The notes under the pieces were generated by a model. It did no database searches and was not told where the DNA came from. It saw nothing but the letters and a program-made list of their open reading frames with translations. 64,000 bases of DNA from Actinocatenispora sera (GTDB lineage Bacteria > Actinomycetota > Actinomycetes > Mycobacteriales > Micromonosporaceae): contig NZ_AP023354.1 in the NCBI RefSeq assembly GCF_018324685.1, forward strand, positions 5,022,001 through 5,086,000, in the 5' to 3' direction. A program made the position numbers and the translations under genes. This document shows, piece by piece, positions 62,357 to 64,000 of this stretch (the stretch's first letter is position 1; the number at the start of each line of letters is the position of its first letter).

Positions 62357-63399
62357 GAGTGCACGTCGACGCCTGGGACCCGTCGTACGGGCGGTCCTTC
62401 GAGGCGGACGCCGGTGGCGCGGCCGGCCCGGCGGCGGCGAGCAGCGCGCCGGTCGACGCCGCGGTGGAGCGACCGACCGGCGCCTGGGCGCCGCTGACAC
62501 CGCCCGGTGAGGTCCGCTCCCCGCACACGGTGCTGCTGGTCGACGGGGTCCGCCGGATCGACGCGCGGGTCTGGGTGGAGGACGACGAGGGGGTCGCCCG
62601 CCCCGGCGTCTGCGCGTCGTACGCGGCGGGTGCGGTGCGCTGCGATCTCGCCGCCGGCGCGGCCGAGCTGGCGCTGTCGGCGGTGACGCACGGGCTGTTC
62701 GCGCCCGGCCCGTCGGTGGCGCCGCTGCGCGCCCACGACCGCGCGGTGTACGTGCCGCACCGGGTCGTCGGCGACGACCCCAGCCAGGTCGACGCGGAGC
62801 TGCAGGGCCGGTTGTACGAGCTGGAGGTGCAGGTCTCCCAGCGGGTCCGGGCCGAGGCCGGCAGCAAGGACGACCTGCTCGTGGTGGACGGTCCGCTGCG
62901 CGGCCGCACCGGCATGCCGCGCACCCTCGGCTACGCCAAGACGCACCACAAGCAGTACCTCGACGGCGACCTGACCCGGGTGGTCACCGCGCTCGCGCCG
63001 GGTCAGCGCACCCCGCTGTTCCTGCTCGGCGGCCAGTGGCACCGCTACTCCTGGTACCTGCGGCTGCCGGCCGGCGCGAGCTCGGCGCCGACCCGCTCGG
63101 CACCGATCGGCTCGCCGTGGTCGGGCATCGTCCGGCTGGAGTGTCCGGCCGACTGGTCGCTGCCGGACGCGATCGGCTGGGCGGATCTGTCCGCGGTGAC
63201 GCTGCCCCGGTTCGCCTCCACCCCGTACAAGGACCCGCGGGCGCCGCAGAACCTGGTGCCGATCGCCGGGCTGGAGCGCCGGCTGCGCGGCCTGCTCGGC
63301 GACCCGCGGCTGCTGCTGCGCGGCCTGCGCACCGCGGCCGCCCGCACATCGGCGGCACCGGCCGGGGCGGGCGCCGTACCGGCAAGGACGACGGCGTGA
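62353..63399 (+). CDS. NurA-like nuclease
   Basis: A 348-residue protein with the NurA fold: the metal-binding Asp in VLLVDGVRRIDAR (near 63), a second acidic site in LLVVDGPLRG (near 178), and the conserved YAKTHHKQYL segment (near 197). NurA nucleases resect DNA ends with the HerA translocase. The GTG at 62353 follows GGGGGGTG; a GTG 30 bases upstream is also in frame. The gene lies between sbcC and the glycosylase, all in one operon. Active-site completeness (His near the C-terminus) was not verified. Confidence 0.72.
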   Translation: MRVHVDAWDPSYGRSFEADAGGAAGPAAASSAPVDAAVERPTGAWAPLTPPGEVRSPHTVLLVDGVRRIDARVWVEDDEGVARPGVCASYAAGAVRCDLAAGAAELALSAVTHGLFAPGPSVAPLRAHDRAVYVPHRVVGDDPSQVDAELQGRLYELEVQVSQRVRAEAGSKDDLLVVDGPLRGRTGMPRTLGYAKTHHKQYLDGDLTRVVTALAPGQRTPLFLLGGQWHRYSWYLRLPAGASSAPTRSAPIGSPWSGIVRLECPADWSLPDAIGWADLSAVTLPRFASTPYKDPRAPQNLVPIAGLERRLRGLLGDPRLLLRGLRTAAARTSAAPAGAGAVPARTTA

Positions 63400-64000
63400 C
63401 CGCGGCCGACCGCGTCCTCGCCGCACCCGCCCGGTACGACTTCGGCCGCACCGTCGCCGTGCTGCGCACCGGCCGGCACGATCCCACCACGCGGCTGGCT
63501 CGTGGCGAGCTGTGGAAGGCGAGCCGCACGCCGGACGGGCCGGGCACCGTGCACCTGTCGTACCGGCAGCCGGCGGTGACGGCGACCGGGTACGGGCCGG
63601 GCGCCGGCTGGCTGCTGGAGCGCGCGGATGCGCTGGCCGGGCTGCGCGACGACCCGGCCGGGTTCCTGCCGCTGGCCCGGCAGCATCCGGTGGTCGCCGT
63701 GCTCGCCGACGGGATGCCGGGGCTGCGGCTGGCCCGGACCGAGCGGGTGTTCGACGAGCTGGTCCGGGTGGTGCTGGCGCAGAAGGTGACCACCATCGAG
63801 GCGACCCGGTCGTACGCGGCGCTGGTCCGGCGGTTCGGTGAGCCGGCGCCGGGGCCGGTGCCGTTGCTGCTGCCGCCGGCCGCCGAGACGATCGCCGCGG
63901 CGCCGTACTGGATGTTCCACCCGCTCGGGATCGAGCAGCGCCGGGCCGACACGCTGCGCCGGCTCGCCGCGGTCGCCGACCGGCTGGAGTGCACCGTGCA
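63396..64000 (+). CDS. AlkA-like DNA glycosylase (HhH-GPD), N-terminal part
   Basis: At least 201 codons run off the right edge. It begins at a GTG that overlaps the nurA stop by GTGA. The N-terminal domain (YDFGRTVAVLRTGRHDP) resembles the AlkA beta-sandwich. The helical repair domain begins at LARTERVFDELVRVVLAQKV (near 124-143) and TTIEATRSYAALVRRFGEP; the HhH hairpin and catalytic Asp would follow after the edge. It probably removes alkylated purines. Its place in a repair operon with SbcCD and NurA supports this. Confidence 0.75.
   Translation, partial: MTAADRVLAAPARYDFGRTVAVLRTGRHDPTTRLARGELWKASRTPDGPGTVHLSYRQPAVTATGYGPGAGWLLERADALAGLRDDPAGFLPLARQHPVVAVLADGMPGLRLARTERVFDELVRVVLAQKVTTIEATRSYAALVRRFGEPAPGPVPLLLPPAAETIAAAPYWMFHPLGIEQRRADTLRRLAAVADRLECTV

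Overview
This is a very GC-rich stretch of actinobacterial chromosome. Almost every base is coding, third codon positions are overwhelmingly G or C, GTG starts and ATGA/GTGA gene overlaps are common, and the families are typical of actinomycetes (SigE-type ECF sigma factor, LCP ligases, Tat-exported glycosidase, ZTP riboswitch before glyA, MsiK-like ATPase). An actinomycete, possibly of the Micromonosporales, fits best, but the species cannot be read from the sequence. There is no prophage, insertion sequence, CRISPR array, rRNA or recognisable tRNA. No intergenic gap exceeds about 300 bases.

Layout. 1-8.5 kb: envelope block with the end of an LD-carboxypeptidase, a class A penicillin-binding protein, a Tat-exported GHL10 glycosidase, an ECF sigma factor with its membrane partner, and two tandem LCP ligases. 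8.5-13.9 kb: SsuABC/ThiXYZ-type importer divergent from a CitA/DcuS-type two-component system. 14-23.2 kb: phosphotransferase, galU, methyltransferase, a His-rich DUF4396 membrane protein behind a CsoR-type operator, and three TetR regulators, two of which have clear operators facing oxidoreductases. 23.3-26.4 kb: sugar importer without its own ATPase. 26.6-29.2 kb: NarL-type two-component system whose kinase and regulator genes are joined by a chain of five overlapping mini-ORFs in a tandem repeat. 29.3-33 kb: heterodimeric ABC exporter. 33.3-49 kb: PatB-type lyase, an SF2 helicase with a membrane hairpin, riboswitch plus glyA, an orphan MsiK-like ATPase, YaaA, rhodanese, class I LysRS, a GlxA-type regulator facing a dehydrogenase, a reductase pair and a HerA-like ATPase. 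49.2-57.7 kb: a catabolic cassette (GntR regulator, two Asp/Glu-racemase-superfamily enzymes, 2-hydroxyacid dehydrogenase, amidase, DUF3830, class III aminotransferase, aldehyde dehydrogenase) with the same palindrome at three promoters. 57.7-64 kb: ACT protein, then SbcD-SbcC-NurA-glycosylase, a DNA repair operon that is the likely partner of the HerA gene about 10 kb upstream.

How the parts fit together. The cassette looks like a GntR-controlled route for an amide or imide: amide cleavage, isomerisation or racemisation, then transamination and oxidation of a semialdehyde towards central metabolism. HerA, NurA and SbcCD together would form an end-resection machine, and the cassette lies between HerA and the rest. 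The MsiK-like ATPase at 38960-40243 may energise the sugar importer at 23284-26448. The strongest unexplained signals are the mini-ORF chain at 28386-28597, the similar short chain between sbcC and nurA, the 29-bp array that starts inside the end of a gene at 54540, and the regulon-wide palindrome of the catabolic cassette.
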